From positions 1 through 64,000 of the forward strand of contig JAZAHA010000048.1 in assembly GCA_036231565.1 (NCBI GenBank): DNA of 64,000 nucleotides, read 5' to 3'. Positions 7,457 to 16,520 of the stretch are shown piece after piece; the first letter of the stretch is position 1; each line of letters begins with the position of its first letter. Source of the DNA: Maricaulis sp036231565. Its GTDB lineage: Bacteria; Pseudomonadota; Alphaproteobacteria; Caulobacterales; Maricaulaceae. The notes under the pieces are model-generated. The model did not search any database. It saw only the letters and a list, made by a program, of their open reading frames with translations, and was not told the DNA's origin. The position numbers and the translations under genes are program-made.

Positions 7457-10392
7457 CAGTAATCCCCATCCATGCCGGAACGATAGGCCTGCCAGAGTGT
7501 GTTGAGATCGGCGACTTGGGTCGCCGTCATGTTCTGGCCGCTCGCGCCGACGCCCACCAGGCCGACTCCGATTGCGGAGTGGCCGTAATTCGTGCCAGCC
7601 TGATTGAGGCAGAACAGGCGAAGCTGATCCCCCGTCAGATCCCCGTCCTCTTGGGTCACCGAGCCCTTGAACACGCCGTTCTTGTAGAAATCCACATTGG
7701 TCGCGCTTGTCTTCTGGACAACGTAAAGGTCGCCAGCGGCGGCGCCCGCCTCGTCATCCGGGCAGAGGTCACCCTGTCCTGTGTTTTCAAAGACACCGCC
7801 AACAAACTTGCCGGTCGACTGGTTGATGCTGAAAGTGTGGCGGTTCCATGTGCTCGAGATCACGCGGTGAACCGCTAAGAGATAGTTGCCGCCAGACATC
7901 GGGACGTGCTCGATCCCGAATATCCACGTTGACGGATATTCGACGGCCACCTGGGCGTCTGTCTTGCCCTCGAACGTCGCATACGCCGCGACCCCATCGC
8001 CCGCCAGGTGTGCGTCCTGGGTAAAGATCGGGTCATTGAAGAGGCTCAAACTCCCGCCTGCGCCGCCCGAACTGGTCCACCTGATCCGTGCCGCCTGCAG
8101 GTCGCGCGCCCTCGGCACATAGAGATACCCGAGCTTCGACCAAAGCCCCGCATCCGTGATCCCCTTGTGGAAGTTGTGTATGCGAACCTTGCGAGCCTGC
8201 GAGGGCTCCGTCGACATCAGCGCGATCAGCGCCAGCGCGTTGGCGTCCGTCAGGAATGCCGATGCCGTCGTGAAGGACACCGGATCGGACCAGTCCGACA
8301 CCGCGCCGCCCGCGCTGCGGTAGCGATGACGGACGTAATAGGTGGTGGATGTGCTCCAGCCCCCTTCGGTCGGTGTCCAGCTGGTCAGATTGCTTGCGTC
8401 CTCAAGGCTCTCTTCGTCGATGACCGAGAAGTCGGACAGCTCGGATCGCTGCCAGTCGGTCGATGCGTGCGTATCGTCACCATATGTCATCGCGAAGGCA
8501 GAGCCGGTGATTGTCTGGTCAGACAGCACGCCTGTCGCACCCTCGCTCGGCGCGGTGATGGAAGGCTGCGCAACGGTCGGCCGGCGGTAGGGATCGATGT
8601 CTTCGACGCCGAACGCCACCACGCTGTAGCCCTGTGTCCCGTTCACATATTCGAGCAGCACGCGGGCACCGGGATTGGTGAAGATATAGTCCACATCATC
8701 GCCGTTCAGCGGCGCATCCGCGGGGATCGTCAGCGTGTTGGTGCCACTCGCCGCGCGATACACGTCATACACCTCGATGCGCTGCCCCTGCACCGGACTG
8801 CCCGGCAATCCGGTCAGCGCGACAGGGCCGGATCGCAGGTCTACGGGATAGGCCTTGTCGGCCTCCGCCGCGAAGTCTGCGGATTGGACAGACTGGACAG
8901 CGATGCCCCCGCCAAACCCGTCCGGCAGGCGCGCAGCATCCACCTTGCCGTCTGCGCCCAGAGCCAGCAGCTTGCCTTCGGTGGTGCCGGTGGCGGCCTC
9001 GATCGCCTTGTTCGCCGACTGACGAAGGCGCAGCGCCGTGACGATGCGGGGATCTGTGGCCGTGCCCGCTTCGGCTTCAGCCTGGCTGATGACGCCGGGC
9101 AGATCGCCCCACTCAGTGTCATAATCGCCGCCGGCGCCCTTCTTCAGATACTGCCCGGCTGTGCCGCCGGCGGGCACGCCGGGGCCGGGATCGCCTTGGG
9201 GTCCGGTTGCACCCGTCGCGCCGGTATCGCCGGTATCCCCCTTCTCGCCGGTCGGCCCCTGAAATGGCACCGCGTCCGACCAGTCCGCCGTGGTCGCGCT
9301 AGCCTTGATGTAGAGGACAGACGGCGCGCCCGCGCCCGCCGCGCCGTCCAGCGACAGGTAGGCGAAGCCCTCCGGCTCGTCGTCATAGGTGCTGCGGGCG
9401 GAATAATTGCCCTGGGCATCCCAGTCGAACGGGTCGCCGGTATCGCCCTTCTCGCCTTGCGGACCCTGCGGGCCGGTCTCGCCCTGGATGCCCTGCGGGC
9501 CTTGCGGCCCCGTCTCACCCTGGATGCCTTGCTCGCCCTGCGGGCCGGTGGCTCCTGTGGCACCGGTATCGCCCGTGTCGCCCTTCGCGGCGACCAGGTC
9601 CCAATAGGATGCGTTCGGCGGGGCCTCGTTCGTGCTCGCCGCCGTCGCGATCCAGCTGGCACCATTGTGCTCGACCAGATCGTCGACAGCATAGGTGGTG
9701 CCAGCATCCCAGGCGCCGGTCCAGTTGGCGCCCTTTTCACCCTGCGGACCTTGAGGACCTGTGGCGCCCGTCTCGCCCTGGATACCTTGCGGGCCCTGCG
9801 GGCCTGTGTCGCCGGTCTCGCCTTGAATACCCTGGGGTCCTTGCGGACCCGTCTCACCCTGGATGCCCTGGGGTCCGGTCTCGCCCGTCTCGCCCTGGAT
9901 ACCTTGAATGCCCTGATACGGACCCAGATTGACCCAGGCCGTACCGTTCCAGCCATAAGCGAGCCGCGGATCTGCAGCGGTCGCGCCGGGCACGGTGTAG
10001 AAGTCGCCGACCGCGTTGCCGGCAGGCGGCAGGTCGCCCACATCGTCGAGAGCGCCCTGCGGCACAACGCCCGTCAGATCGGCCATCAGGCGGGCGGGCG
10101 ACGGCAGGAGATAGGCGTTGCCGGCGCTGTCGCGCACCACGAAATAGCCGTCCTCGGACGGACCGCCGTCCACCTCGCCGGCATACCAGTCCACCGCATC
10201 GCGCAGGAACTGGTTCAGCGTCTCGACCGCCTCGACGCTCTTGGCGGCAGAATACAGCACCGACAGCCCGCCACGTGCCCACGCATTGGTCGGCGCGGCC
10301 AGGGCCTCGATAAAGGCGGTCTTGGCGCCATCGGTCAGGCCCAGGGCATCGGCCAGGGCATCCAGCCAGTCTTCATTCGTCGTGAGGGCCAT
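7456..10392 (-). CDS. Collagen-like tail fibre / receptor-binding protein
   Basis: This 978-residue protein is a phage fibre. After an N-terminal attachment domain (about 1-150) come three collagen-type Gly-X-Y blocks (about 161-221, 271-320 and 379-407, units such as GPQGIQGETG). They are separated by small W/Y-rich domains, one of which (about 222-268, NWTGAWDAGTTYAVDDLV) looks like a CBM5/12 carbohydrate-binding module. The rest includes an Fn3-like region (about 590-700) and a C-terminal lectin-like beta domain (about 770-960). Trimeric collagen stalks are common in phage fibres. It probably recognises a cell-surface glycan. Confidence 0.88.
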   Translation of the reverse strand: MALTTNEDWLDALADALGLTDGAKTAFIEALAAPTNAWARGGLSVLYSAAKSVEAVETLNQFLRDAVDWYAGEVDGGPSEDGYFVVRDSAGNAYLLPSPARLMADLTGVVPQGALDDVGDLPPAGNAVGDFYTVPGATAADPRLAYGWNGTAWVNLGPYQGIQGIQGETGETGPQGIQGETGPQGPQGIQGETGDTGPQGPQGIQGETGATGPQGPQGEKGANWTGAWDAGTTYAVDDLVEHNGASWIATAASTNEAPPNASYWDLVAAKGDTGDTGATGATGPQGEQGIQGETGPQGPQGIQGETGPQGPQGEKGDTGDPFDWDAQGNYSARSTYDDEPEGFAYLSLDGAAGAGAPSVLYIKASATTADWSDAVPFQGPTGEKGDTGDTGATGATGPQGDPGPGVPAGGTAGQYLKKGAGGDYDTEWGDLPGVISQAEAEAGTATDPRIVTALRLRQSANKAIEAATGTTEGKLLALGADGKVDAARLPDGFGGGIAVQSVQSADFAAEADKAYPVDLRSGPVALTGLPGSPVQGQRIEVYDVYRAASGTNTLTIPADAPLNGDDVDYIFTNPGARVLLEYVNGTQGYSVVAFGVEDIDPYRRPTVAQPSITAPSEGATGVLSDQTITGSAFAMTYGDDTHASTDWQRSELSDFSVIDEESLEDASNLTSWTPTEGGWSTSTTYYVRHRYRSAGGAVSDWSDPVSFTTASAFLTDANALALIALMSTEPSQARKVRIHNFHKGITDAGLWSKLGYLYVPRARDLQAARIRWTSSGGAGGSLSLFNDPIFTQDAHLAGDGVAAYATFEGKTDAQVAVEYPSTWIFGIEHVPMSGGNYLLAVHRVISSTWNRHTFSINQSTGKFVGGVFENTGQGDLCPDDEAGAAAGDLYVVQKTSATNVDFYKNGVFKGSVTQEDGDLTGDQLRLFCLNQAGTNYGHSAIGVGLVGVGASGQNMTATQVADLNTLWQAYRSGMDGDY

Positions 10393-10404
10393 GGGTGGCG
10401 TCTC

Positions 10405-10641
10405 CTACTCGGCCAGGTCTTCGGCGGGTTGTTCGGCCGGGGCGGCCGCCGCCGACACTTCGGCGCCAAAGCGCTGGCCCAGATCCACACCGGCCAGCTG
10501 GGCGTTGACGCTGTCGAGATCCCGGCGGGCGCGGTCGGCGACGGCGTCATATTCGTCACGCAGCTTGACCGCGTCGGCGAAGCGGGCAGACAGCTCGGCC
10601 TGCTTTTGCCGTAGCGCCTGCACCTGTGCAGCGGCACTCAT
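10405..10641 (-). CDS. Small coiled-coil phage protein, function unknown
   Basis: These 78 residues are helical with heptad-like spacing (VQALRQKQAELSARFADAVK) and end in an Ala/Pro/Glu-rich tail. The start overlaps the end of the upstream gene by ATGA. Position between the tail tip and the fibre suggests a fibre-joining or assembly role, which is inference only. Confidence 0.6.
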   Translation of the reverse strand: MSAAAQVQALRQKQAELSARFADAVKLRDEYDAVADRARRDLDSVNAQLAGVDLGQRFGAEVSAAAAPAEQPAEDLAE

Positions 10642-10940
10642 CGTGCAGCCTGCCGGTCGGCGTGGGCGATGCGCTGGGCAGCCTGTTTTTCAGCCTGCTC
10701 AAGGCAGGTCAGGCCCGCCGCGACCGACTGGGCCAGCAGGTCGCCGGGCGGCAGGGCCTCGGCCAAGGACTTCAGCTCTGCCGCCTGTGCAGTCAGAGCC
10801 GCGATCGCCTCCGCGATCTCGCGGATCACAGGCAGCTCGGCCGCACGTAGCTCGGCCTCCTCGGCTGCCAGGGCGGCGCGACGTTCGGCCAGCTCGGCCT
10901 GGCGCCGGGCCAGCTCCTGTTTCGGGTCAGTCTTCGCCAT
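10638..10940 (-). CDS. Small coiled-coil phage protein, function unknown
   Basis: These 100 residues are mostly Ala/Glu/Leu helix (ELARRQAELAERRAALAAEE). It is translationally coupled to the next small gene. It sits directly after the tail-tip gene with a 27-bp gap. I recognise no family. Confidence 0.6.
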   Translation of the reverse strand: MAKTDPKQELARRQAELAERRAALAAEEAELRAAELPVIREIAEAIAALTAQAAELKSLAEALPPGDLLAQSVAAGLTCLEQAEKQAAQRIAHADRQAAR

Positions 10941-10967
10941 GGAACAATCCTCCTTTTTGGCGTTTCA

Positions 10968-13900
10968 TCAGAACAGCGACGCACCCCAGTTGATGGGCGG
11001 GATGGTGCCCGCCCCGTCGGTGCCGCCGGAAATGGTGGTGGAGCCGCTGATCGTGGTCTTCACGACCGACAGCATCGGGCCAGCGATGTGGCCTTCCAGC
11101 TCGACGAGCGCATCGCGCAGCCGCAGGCCCGCACGGATCTTGTTGCTGTCGATTGAGCCGTAGACGCAGTTATTGGTCGCCGGGTTCGGGTTGCGTGCCC
11201 GCACGCGCAGCCGTGCGCGCACGCTTTTGAAGGTCTCGCCACCCTTCACCCAAGGAAATCCGCCTGTTGTGACAACGGCAACTTTCCGGCCGATCGGAGG
11301 CGATGGCAGCGCATAATCGACGCCGACATTCGCGCCAGCTCCAACGTTGGATGCTGTCTTGTGGATGTGCTCGGCGGTTTGCCAAGACGGCGGCGTATAG
11401 ACCTCGACCGTCTGGGTCGGATACTGGATCACCAGCTCGATATCGTCCTTGTAGTAGAAGTACTCGAACGAATTGTAGATGGCATCGCAGGTGTGCCCGA
11501 CTTGCACCGTAATCATGGACCCCGGCTTCACCGGCAGGTCGGCGGTTTCCATGAGTAGCGCGTTGAACTGGGTGATTGAGGAGATCGTCCCGGACGCCGT
11601 CGTCCAGACGAATTCGTCCAGATAAGCCGCCGCACGCAGGCCCAGATTGCCAGCCTCGATCGAGTTGGCCTTGACTGTGCCGAGCACCAGCAGATTGCCA
11701 TCCATCGACACATCGCCGGTGAAGCCGATCTTCCCGTCAGAGATCAGGAAGGGGTAATAGGTCGTGCCGCCCGCCGTGGTGGCCAGCCCGAAATGGTCGG
11801 CCGAAAACATGATCGACGATGCGATGCCATCAATCTCATAACCGGTGATGACGCCGTTGAAGTTGAGAACCAGCGCGGCACGCAGGGCCAGATCGTCCGA
11901 GATATCGAACAGCTGGGTAATCGACAGATCGTGATCGTCGCTCGTGTTCGAGAGCGTCGTCAGGATCGATGCGTGGCCGGTCGTGACCGTCTGCAGCGTG
12001 GCGATCGAGGACGTGTTCGTAGCGTCCGCAGCCTGCAGGCCGGACAGAACCGAGGCGAGCGTGCCGTCCGGTCCGATCTGCACGGTCGACTTGTTGAGCA
12101 CGAAGGCCGTATCGGTGCCGTTCGTGACGCCCAGAAGTTCGAACATCTCGCCGAAAGAGCCGTCGGCATCGGACAGCAGCGATACCTGATCGAGCAGGTA
12201 GGCGTGATTATTGCCGACAGTCGTTCCAAGCGCCGTCCGGGCAGCGATCTCGGATGACAGGTTCGTGGTGACGAGATCGACCCGGTCTTCGAAGTAGTTG
12301 TAATTGTCGCCGACTGTCGTGCCGAGGGCTGTCACCGTCGAGGCCGTGGAGGCCAGGTTCGTGGTGACGAGATCGACCCGGTCTTCGAAGTAGTTGTAGT
12401 TGTCGCCGACTGTCGTGCCGAGGGCGACACGGGCGTTCACTTCCGAGGTCAGATCGGTCGCGACCGCGTTGATCTCACTCAGTGCTGTCGCGTGATTGTC
12501 CCCGACGGTCACCCCGAGCGCAGTCCGCGCGGCAACTTCAGACGACAGGTTCGTGGTGACGAGATCGACCCGGTCTTCGAAGTAGTTGTAATTGGCGCCG
12601 ACCGTCGTGCCGAGCGCGACACGGGCGTTCACTTCCGAGGTCAGGTCGGTCGCGACCGCGTTGATCTGGCTCAAGGCAACGGCGTGGTTGTTGCCGACCT
12701 GGACAGAGATCGCATCGCGGGCCAGGGCGGCTGCTTCGCTCTCTGTCTCACGGACCTCTCGCTCGGTCACCAGCTGGGTGCCGACCGGCACGCCTTCCAG
12801 ATAGCCGAGCGCGTCGACGCGGTCCTGGATCTGCCGAACCTCACGCGCCAGGCGGAACAGCGCTTCGGCTGCCAGATCCCCGGTCTCAGTCAGATCTTCG
12901 ACCAGCTCGGCGCCTTGCTGCGAGACCGCGTCGAGCGAGTCGATCAAGTCAGACGCCGGCCTGCCTCCTACCGAGCCGGTATCGGTGCTGATCACTGCCG
13001 CCGAGACGGTGACTGGGCCAAGCTCCCGCCGCTCGACCGACCGCACGCCGTGCAACGAGATGTAGACCACCGCCGTCTCGACGACGGCGGCCGGCGGTAC
13101 TCCCTCGATCACAATGCGCGTGGTGTCAGCGTCGGCGGTGGTCGCCACAGCCCATGAGGTCCACGCTCCATCGCCGACACGGTAGCGATACTGCACTTCG
13201 ACTAGGCGCGTGCGGGCAGTCGTTACGCCGCCTGTCAGCTCGACGGCCGGCCGGGTCTCACCATTCGGGCCGTCAATCGTGATCGGAGATGCAGCCCAAT
13301 CATCTGCCGGCGGCTGCGGGAAGATATTGGGGTTCGCAGGCGTCAGCGAGGGCGCCTCGGGCGGCGTCGGGTCTAGGCCCAGCGCAAACGGGTGTTTGGC
13401 GTCTGTTTCCGAGCGGAACTTCAGCGTGACAATCGACGTCTGCGGATTGAAGTCACGCTTCAGAACGACGCATTTCAAGCCGTCCAGGACGAATTCCGGC
13501 TCGGTGATCGTGAAGGCATCACCCGGCTTGAGATCCCGCATATATGGTTTCAGCGGGAGCCGGCCGGTGATCCCCTCGCGGCTGTCGCAGATGTCATAGG
13601 CCGCAAGCTGAGACGCCTGGACCGTTTCGGGGACGAACACATAGTCGATACCCCGCGACCGCTTCTCGCCGTCCTCGTCTTCAAATGCCGGGACAGAGAC
13701 CTCTTCGAGAGGAACGAGTTGCCACTTCTGCGCTTCCTGTACGCAGCGCGGAACAATCGCATTGATGCGCTGCAGCCTGCTGGCGGCGGCGGCGATCTCG
13801 ACTGGACCGGCCGTGTCTCGCGCTGAAATGGTCGCGATAGACGTCCGAGGGGCACCACGCGAGACGCAGGAGATCAGTCCGCCATTCTGGGCATAGAGCC

Positions 13901-14861
13901 CCCCGGCCGACTGCAGGAACGCGGTTAGGACCTGATGCTTGTTGTCCGCTGAGGTCCACGCGGCCGACATAATCCAGCCGTTCGCGTCGGCGATATTGGC
14001 CAGTTCGACATATGCCGGCATGTCGATGCGTGATGGATGGGCTCCCATGCCGCCAACGAGCGCGCCGTTTTCCCAGAGCCCGAGAGCAAATGTGAGGGCA
14101 CCGATTGCACCGTTGATGGTGTAGACCCAAGTGGACGGATCATTCGCTCGGCAGGGCCCGCTTCCGCCCGGATATGTCGAGTCCTGCCGCGGATCATAAC
14201 CAAAGATGCCCTCGATCACATTGAGGCAATGCGGGATATCACCGGCCCAGCGCTCGCGCTTCGCGTCCATCGCGGCGGTGACCATCGTGCAAGCCTTGCC
14301 GGATATCCGGTGCGATGCGCCCCAATTCGGCAGCGCCGGTCCAGCGACAGTCGGGTCACCCTTCTGCAGAGGCGTTTGAAGGGCCGTGTCGGGTTGATTG
14401 CCGAGGCGCGTGTCACGCCAGAAGATGTCTTTCCACGTCCCGCTCGTCTGACGGCCGTAGGGGCCTGAGAAGGTGCAGGTCTCGCCATCCGCCGTGAAGG
14501 ATACAAAGCGATTGATCGGGCCGGCACAGGACAGGACAGACATCAGCGACTGGTAGCGGTTGTCCTTGCCCCAGGCCTTGCGGTGGACAATCTTGCCGGC
14601 GACCCCGCGGCGCCCCATGACGAACGGCTCGGGCGCATCCGGATCGGCCGACCATTCGGTGGGCGACCCACCCGCGCCGACCTGCGGCGCCATAATGGCG
14701 GCAACACCGATGTTGGCCGCGGCGCTGATTGCGAACACCGCAGCGGACTGACCCAGCGTTGCGGTTCCGGCCGCCGTCGCAGCAAAGGCGCTCGAAACAT
14801 ACGAGACAACCGCGGATATCGATGAAATCGCCGCCGCCGCCATCAGAGAGCCCACCGCCAT
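10968..14861 (-). CDS. Tail tip / host-specificity protein (lambda J-like)
   Basis: This 1297-residue protein is the largest of the phage and sits where lambda gpJ does. The N-terminal 60 residues are hydrophobic Ala/Ser-rich, followed by tip domains (about 80-520) and Fn3-like modules (about 520-660). From about 720 to 885 there are five tandem 32-residue units (NYNYFEDRVDLVTTNL and NHATALSEINAVATDL types). The C-terminal part (about 980-1297) resembles J central-straight-fibre and receptor-binding regions. It should form the tail spike that contacts the host and guides DNA entry. It overlaps the preceding cysteine-protease-like gene by 19 nt. Confidence 0.85.
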   Translation of the reverse strand: MAVGSLMAAAAISSISAVVSYVSSAFAATAAGTATLGQSAAVFAISAAANIGVAAIMAPQVGAGGSPTEWSADPDAPEPFVMGRRGVAGKIVHRKAWGKDNRYQSLMSVLSCAGPINRFVSFTADGETCTFSGPYGRQTSGTWKDIFWRDTRLGNQPDTALQTPLQKGDPTVAGPALPNWGASHRISGKACTMVTAAMDAKRERWAGDIPHCLNVIEGIFGYDPRQDSTYPGGSGPCRANDPSTWVYTINGAIGALTFALGLWENGALVGGMGAHPSRIDMPAYVELANIADANGWIMSAAWTSADNKHQVLTAFLQSAGGLYAQNGGLISCVSRGAPRTSIATISARDTAGPVEIAAAASRLQRINAIVPRCVQEAQKWQLVPLEEVSVPAFEDEDGEKRSRGIDYVFVPETVQASQLAAYDICDSREGITGRLPLKPYMRDLKPGDAFTITEPEFVLDGLKCVVLKRDFNPQTSIVTLKFRSETDAKHPFALGLDPTPPEAPSLTPANPNIFPQPPADDWAASPITIDGPNGETRPAVELTGGVTTARTRLVEVQYRYRVGDGAWTSWAVATTADADTTRIVIEGVPPAAVVETAVVYISLHGVRSVERRELGPVTVSAAVISTDTGSVGGRPASDLIDSLDAVSQQGAELVEDLTETGDLAAEALFRLAREVRQIQDRVDALGYLEGVPVGTQLVTEREVRETESEAAALARDAISVQVGNNHAVALSQINAVATDLTSEVNARVALGTTVGANYNYFEDRVDLVTTNLSSEVAARTALGVTVGDNHATALSEINAVATDLTSEVNARVALGTTVGDNYNYFEDRVDLVTTNLASTASTVTALGTTVGDNYNYFEDRVDLVTTNLSSEIAARTALGTTVGNNHAYLLDQVSLLSDADGSFGEMFELLGVTNGTDTAFVLNKSTVQIGPDGTLASVLSGLQAADATNTSSIATLQTVTTGHASILTTLSNTSDDHDLSITQLFDISDDLALRAALVLNFNGVITGYEIDGIASSIMFSADHFGLATTAGGTTYYPFLISDGKIGFTGDVSMDGNLLVLGTVKANSIEAGNLGLRAAAYLDEFVWTTASGTISSITQFNALLMETADLPVKPGSMITVQVGHTCDAIYNSFEYFYYKDDIELVIQYPTQTVEVYTPPSWQTAEHIHKTASNVGAGANVGVDYALPSPPIGRKVAVVTTGGFPWVKGGETFKSVRARLRVRARNPNPATNNCVYGSIDSNKIRAGLRLRDALVELEGHIAGPMLSVVKTTISGSTTISGGTDGAGTIPPINWGASLF
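12210..12689 (-). repeat. Five tandem 96-bp repeats inside the tail-tip gene
   Basis: Units start at 12689, 12593, 12497, 12401 and 12305 (minus strand), each 96 bp or 32 codons, in the order A-B-A-B-B. B units share an almost identical 42-bp core at 12261, 12357 and 12549. A sixth, degenerate unit follows. Near-identity at DNA level suggests recent duplication or recombination. Confidence 0.9.
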
Positions 14862-15286
14862 GCGGCCAGGTATTCGGCCGGCTGGATCACGGCGAACCGG
14901 TTCTCGCCCGGTTCCGCCCCAAGGAGGCGACCGTTGCCGACATTGACCATCAACGCAGCGCCGAACGGGGCGTCGGCCGGCAGCGCCACGACGTCAGCAA
15001 TCCATGCGGACGCTGGCGGTATGCGAACCAGCCCAGCACGATCGACGCCAGCGGTCAGATCCGGCAGGCCGAGCTGCTCCAGCACGCGCACCGCCGAGTC
15101 CTCTGATTGATATCTGACCCCTTTGAGCAGGGGCAGACGCACACCGAGTTGGTGACCGACGAACTTGACCAGGCGCACACAGTCACGGCTGCGGAAATCG
15201 ACACGCCTGCCAGCGTACGCGTCAATAGCGGCTTGCGCGGCCTGCTGCCGCCGAACCATTGCAGGAGCGGATGCAGGGCGAGTCAT
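14843..15286 (-). CDS. NlpC/P60-like (DUF6950-type) tail peptidase candidate
   Basis: This 147-residue protein lies just before the J-like gene, where many siphophages encode an NlpC/P60-type tail-tip peptidase. The motif FRSRDCVRLVKFVGHQLGV places a cysteine at the start of a helix, as expected for the catalytic Cys. The canonical His is less clear; ASAWIADVVALP could correspond to the following strand. It would open peptidoglycan locally during DNA injection. Start and stop overlap its neighbours. The family call is tentative. Confidence 0.65.
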   Translation of the reverse strand: MTRPASAPAMVRRQQAAQAAIDAYAGRRVDFRSRDCVRLVKFVGHQLGVRLPLLKGVRYQSEDSAVRVLEQLGLPDLTAGVDRAGLVRIPPASAWIADVVALPADAPFGAALMVNVGNGRLLGAEPGENRFAVIQPAEYLAAWRWAL

Positions 15287-15927
15287 CGGATCACCACCCC
15301 CGGATTCGAGACGGCCCCGCCGCCACCGCCGCCGCTGCTGACGTTCTGACGAGGCTCATCCAACCGCCACCAAACCTTGTCACTGACACGCGGGATGTGG
15401 ATCAGGCCGAGTTCGCCGGGCCATACGGACGAATGGAATGAATGCGATAGCTTCTGCTGAGCTGAGGGCTCCAGTTGAAGCTCATCGTCTGATCCGCAAT
15501 GGAGAATGACCAGCCGGGACCGCTGGTCCAGCTTCAGATTGGGAACATCCAACGAGCCAATGAACAAGCGCTCCGGAGCGCCGACCGAAAGACCGGTAGC
15601 CGGATCGACCGCGCCCTGCCAGATCCGCACTTGTGAGCCCTGGGCGTTCGGCGCCGCCAACTTCGCAAGTGCGCCATCCGTAGGCGGAGAAAGGGTGACC
15701 GCAGCAGATACGGCCGTCTCCTCGACGCCGTCTGAAATGGTGTCGACCGCACCCAGTGTGCCGAACGTGACGTCACGGGAGGTGAAAGTCTGCGGGGTGC
15801 CATCGACGTCGAAGACGACGAACCCGCCATCGACCAGCCGCAGCGAAGCGTCAGGTAACAGGATCTCGACGGCCGTAAACTGCTTAGAGACCGTCGCCGC
15901 CCAGCTTGCCTTCAACAACGGGTCCAT
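15283..15927 (-). CDS. Minor tail / baseplate hub-like protein
   Basis: This 214-residue protein occupies the position of distal tail or hub components between tape measure and tip. It is mainly predicted beta structure with a glycine-rich linker near the C-terminus (SSGGGGGGAVSNPG). It is coupled by overlap to genes on both sides. I recognise no exact family; a DUF2163-like or hub role is suggested by synteny. Confidence 0.6.
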   Translation of the reverse strand: MDPLLKASWAATVSKQFTAVEILLPDASLRLVDGGFVVFDVDGTPQTFTSRDVTFGTLGAVDTISDGVEETAVSAAVTLSPPTDGALAKLAAPNAQGSQVRIWQGAVDPATGLSVGAPERLFIGSLDVPNLKLDQRSRLVILHCGSDDELQLEPSAQQKLSHSFHSSVWPGELGLIHIPRVSDKVWWRLDEPRQNVSSGGGGGGAVSNPGVVIR

Positions 15928-16520
15928 CAGTCTGTCTCCTCGATTGTGAACGACAGACCATTGATCAAGCTCGGCACTTCAACTTTCCACGCCTCTTCGG
16001 CGAGGCTCACGAAGCCTTCAATGCGCGGGGATGCGAGTTCAACGACAGCGCCATCCAGCGCGGCGGAGCGGATCATGGGCCGGAGCGGCAAGACGACCTT
16101 TCCAGCCGCATCCGCAGTCACCGACGCGGTTGCGCGGTAGAGGAAGCGCTGACCGCCAACCAAGACTGGCGCCCATTGACCTTTGCGGATGGTATAGCCA
16201 GGCATCAATCCGCGCAGGGCGTACTGGTTGCCGGATTGGCCAGCACCATCAATCACCGGATTTCCCGGATCACCAATCTCCAGACCTGGCTGCGGTATCG
16301 GAACGGATATGCGCTCTTCGTCGTCTTCCAGATCGGTGAAGTCTAGCGCGTCGGCATAGGCGTAGGGAGCGATCTGCATCGCCATTGCCCAACGCGTTCC
16401 CATCCGCGTTATGCGCGAGATTGGACCGCCTCCATTCACCGGGCGGTGCTCCCGCCTGGCTGAGACAGGATAGGGAGAGCACGACGTGACATCGATGTCG
16501 CCTGGTAGGTGCAGCGTCAT
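15927..16520 (-). CDS. Minor (distal) tail protein
   Basis: This 197-residue protein follows the tape measure gene with an ATGA overlap, typical of a distal tail protein linking the tube to the tip. It contains WAMAMQIAPYAYADALDF, reminiscent of the tube-like beta domain of Dit proteins, and later a GQSGNQYALRGLMPGYTIRK segment shared by several Rhodobacter/Caulobacter phage minor tail proteins as I recall them. Function is by position. Confidence 0.62.
   Translation of the reverse strand: MTLHLPGDIDVTSCSPYPVSARREHRPVNGGGPISRITRMGTRWAMAMQIAPYAYADALDFTDLEDDEERISVPIPQPGLEIGDPGNPVIDGAGQSGNQYALRGLMPGYTIRKGQWAPVLVGGQRFLYRATASVTADAAGKVVLPLRPMIRSAALDGAVVELASPRIEGFVSLAEEAWKVEVPSLINGLSFTIEETD

Noticed and set aside
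9172..9912. Short regular repeats resembling a CRISPR array
   Set aside because: The repeats are in frame and encode collagen Gly-X-Y triplets; spacers are not unique and repeat length is not constant.
8008..10614. 868-codon open frame on the plus strand opposite the tail fibre gene
   Set aside because: It is an antisense shadow created by the GC-rich collagen-type repeats; the minus strand has clear phage fibre domains and conserved start/stop coupling.
12210..12689. 96-bp repeats considered as noncoding repeat array or CRISPR
   Set aside because: They keep reading frame and encode 32-residue units inside the tail-tip protein.
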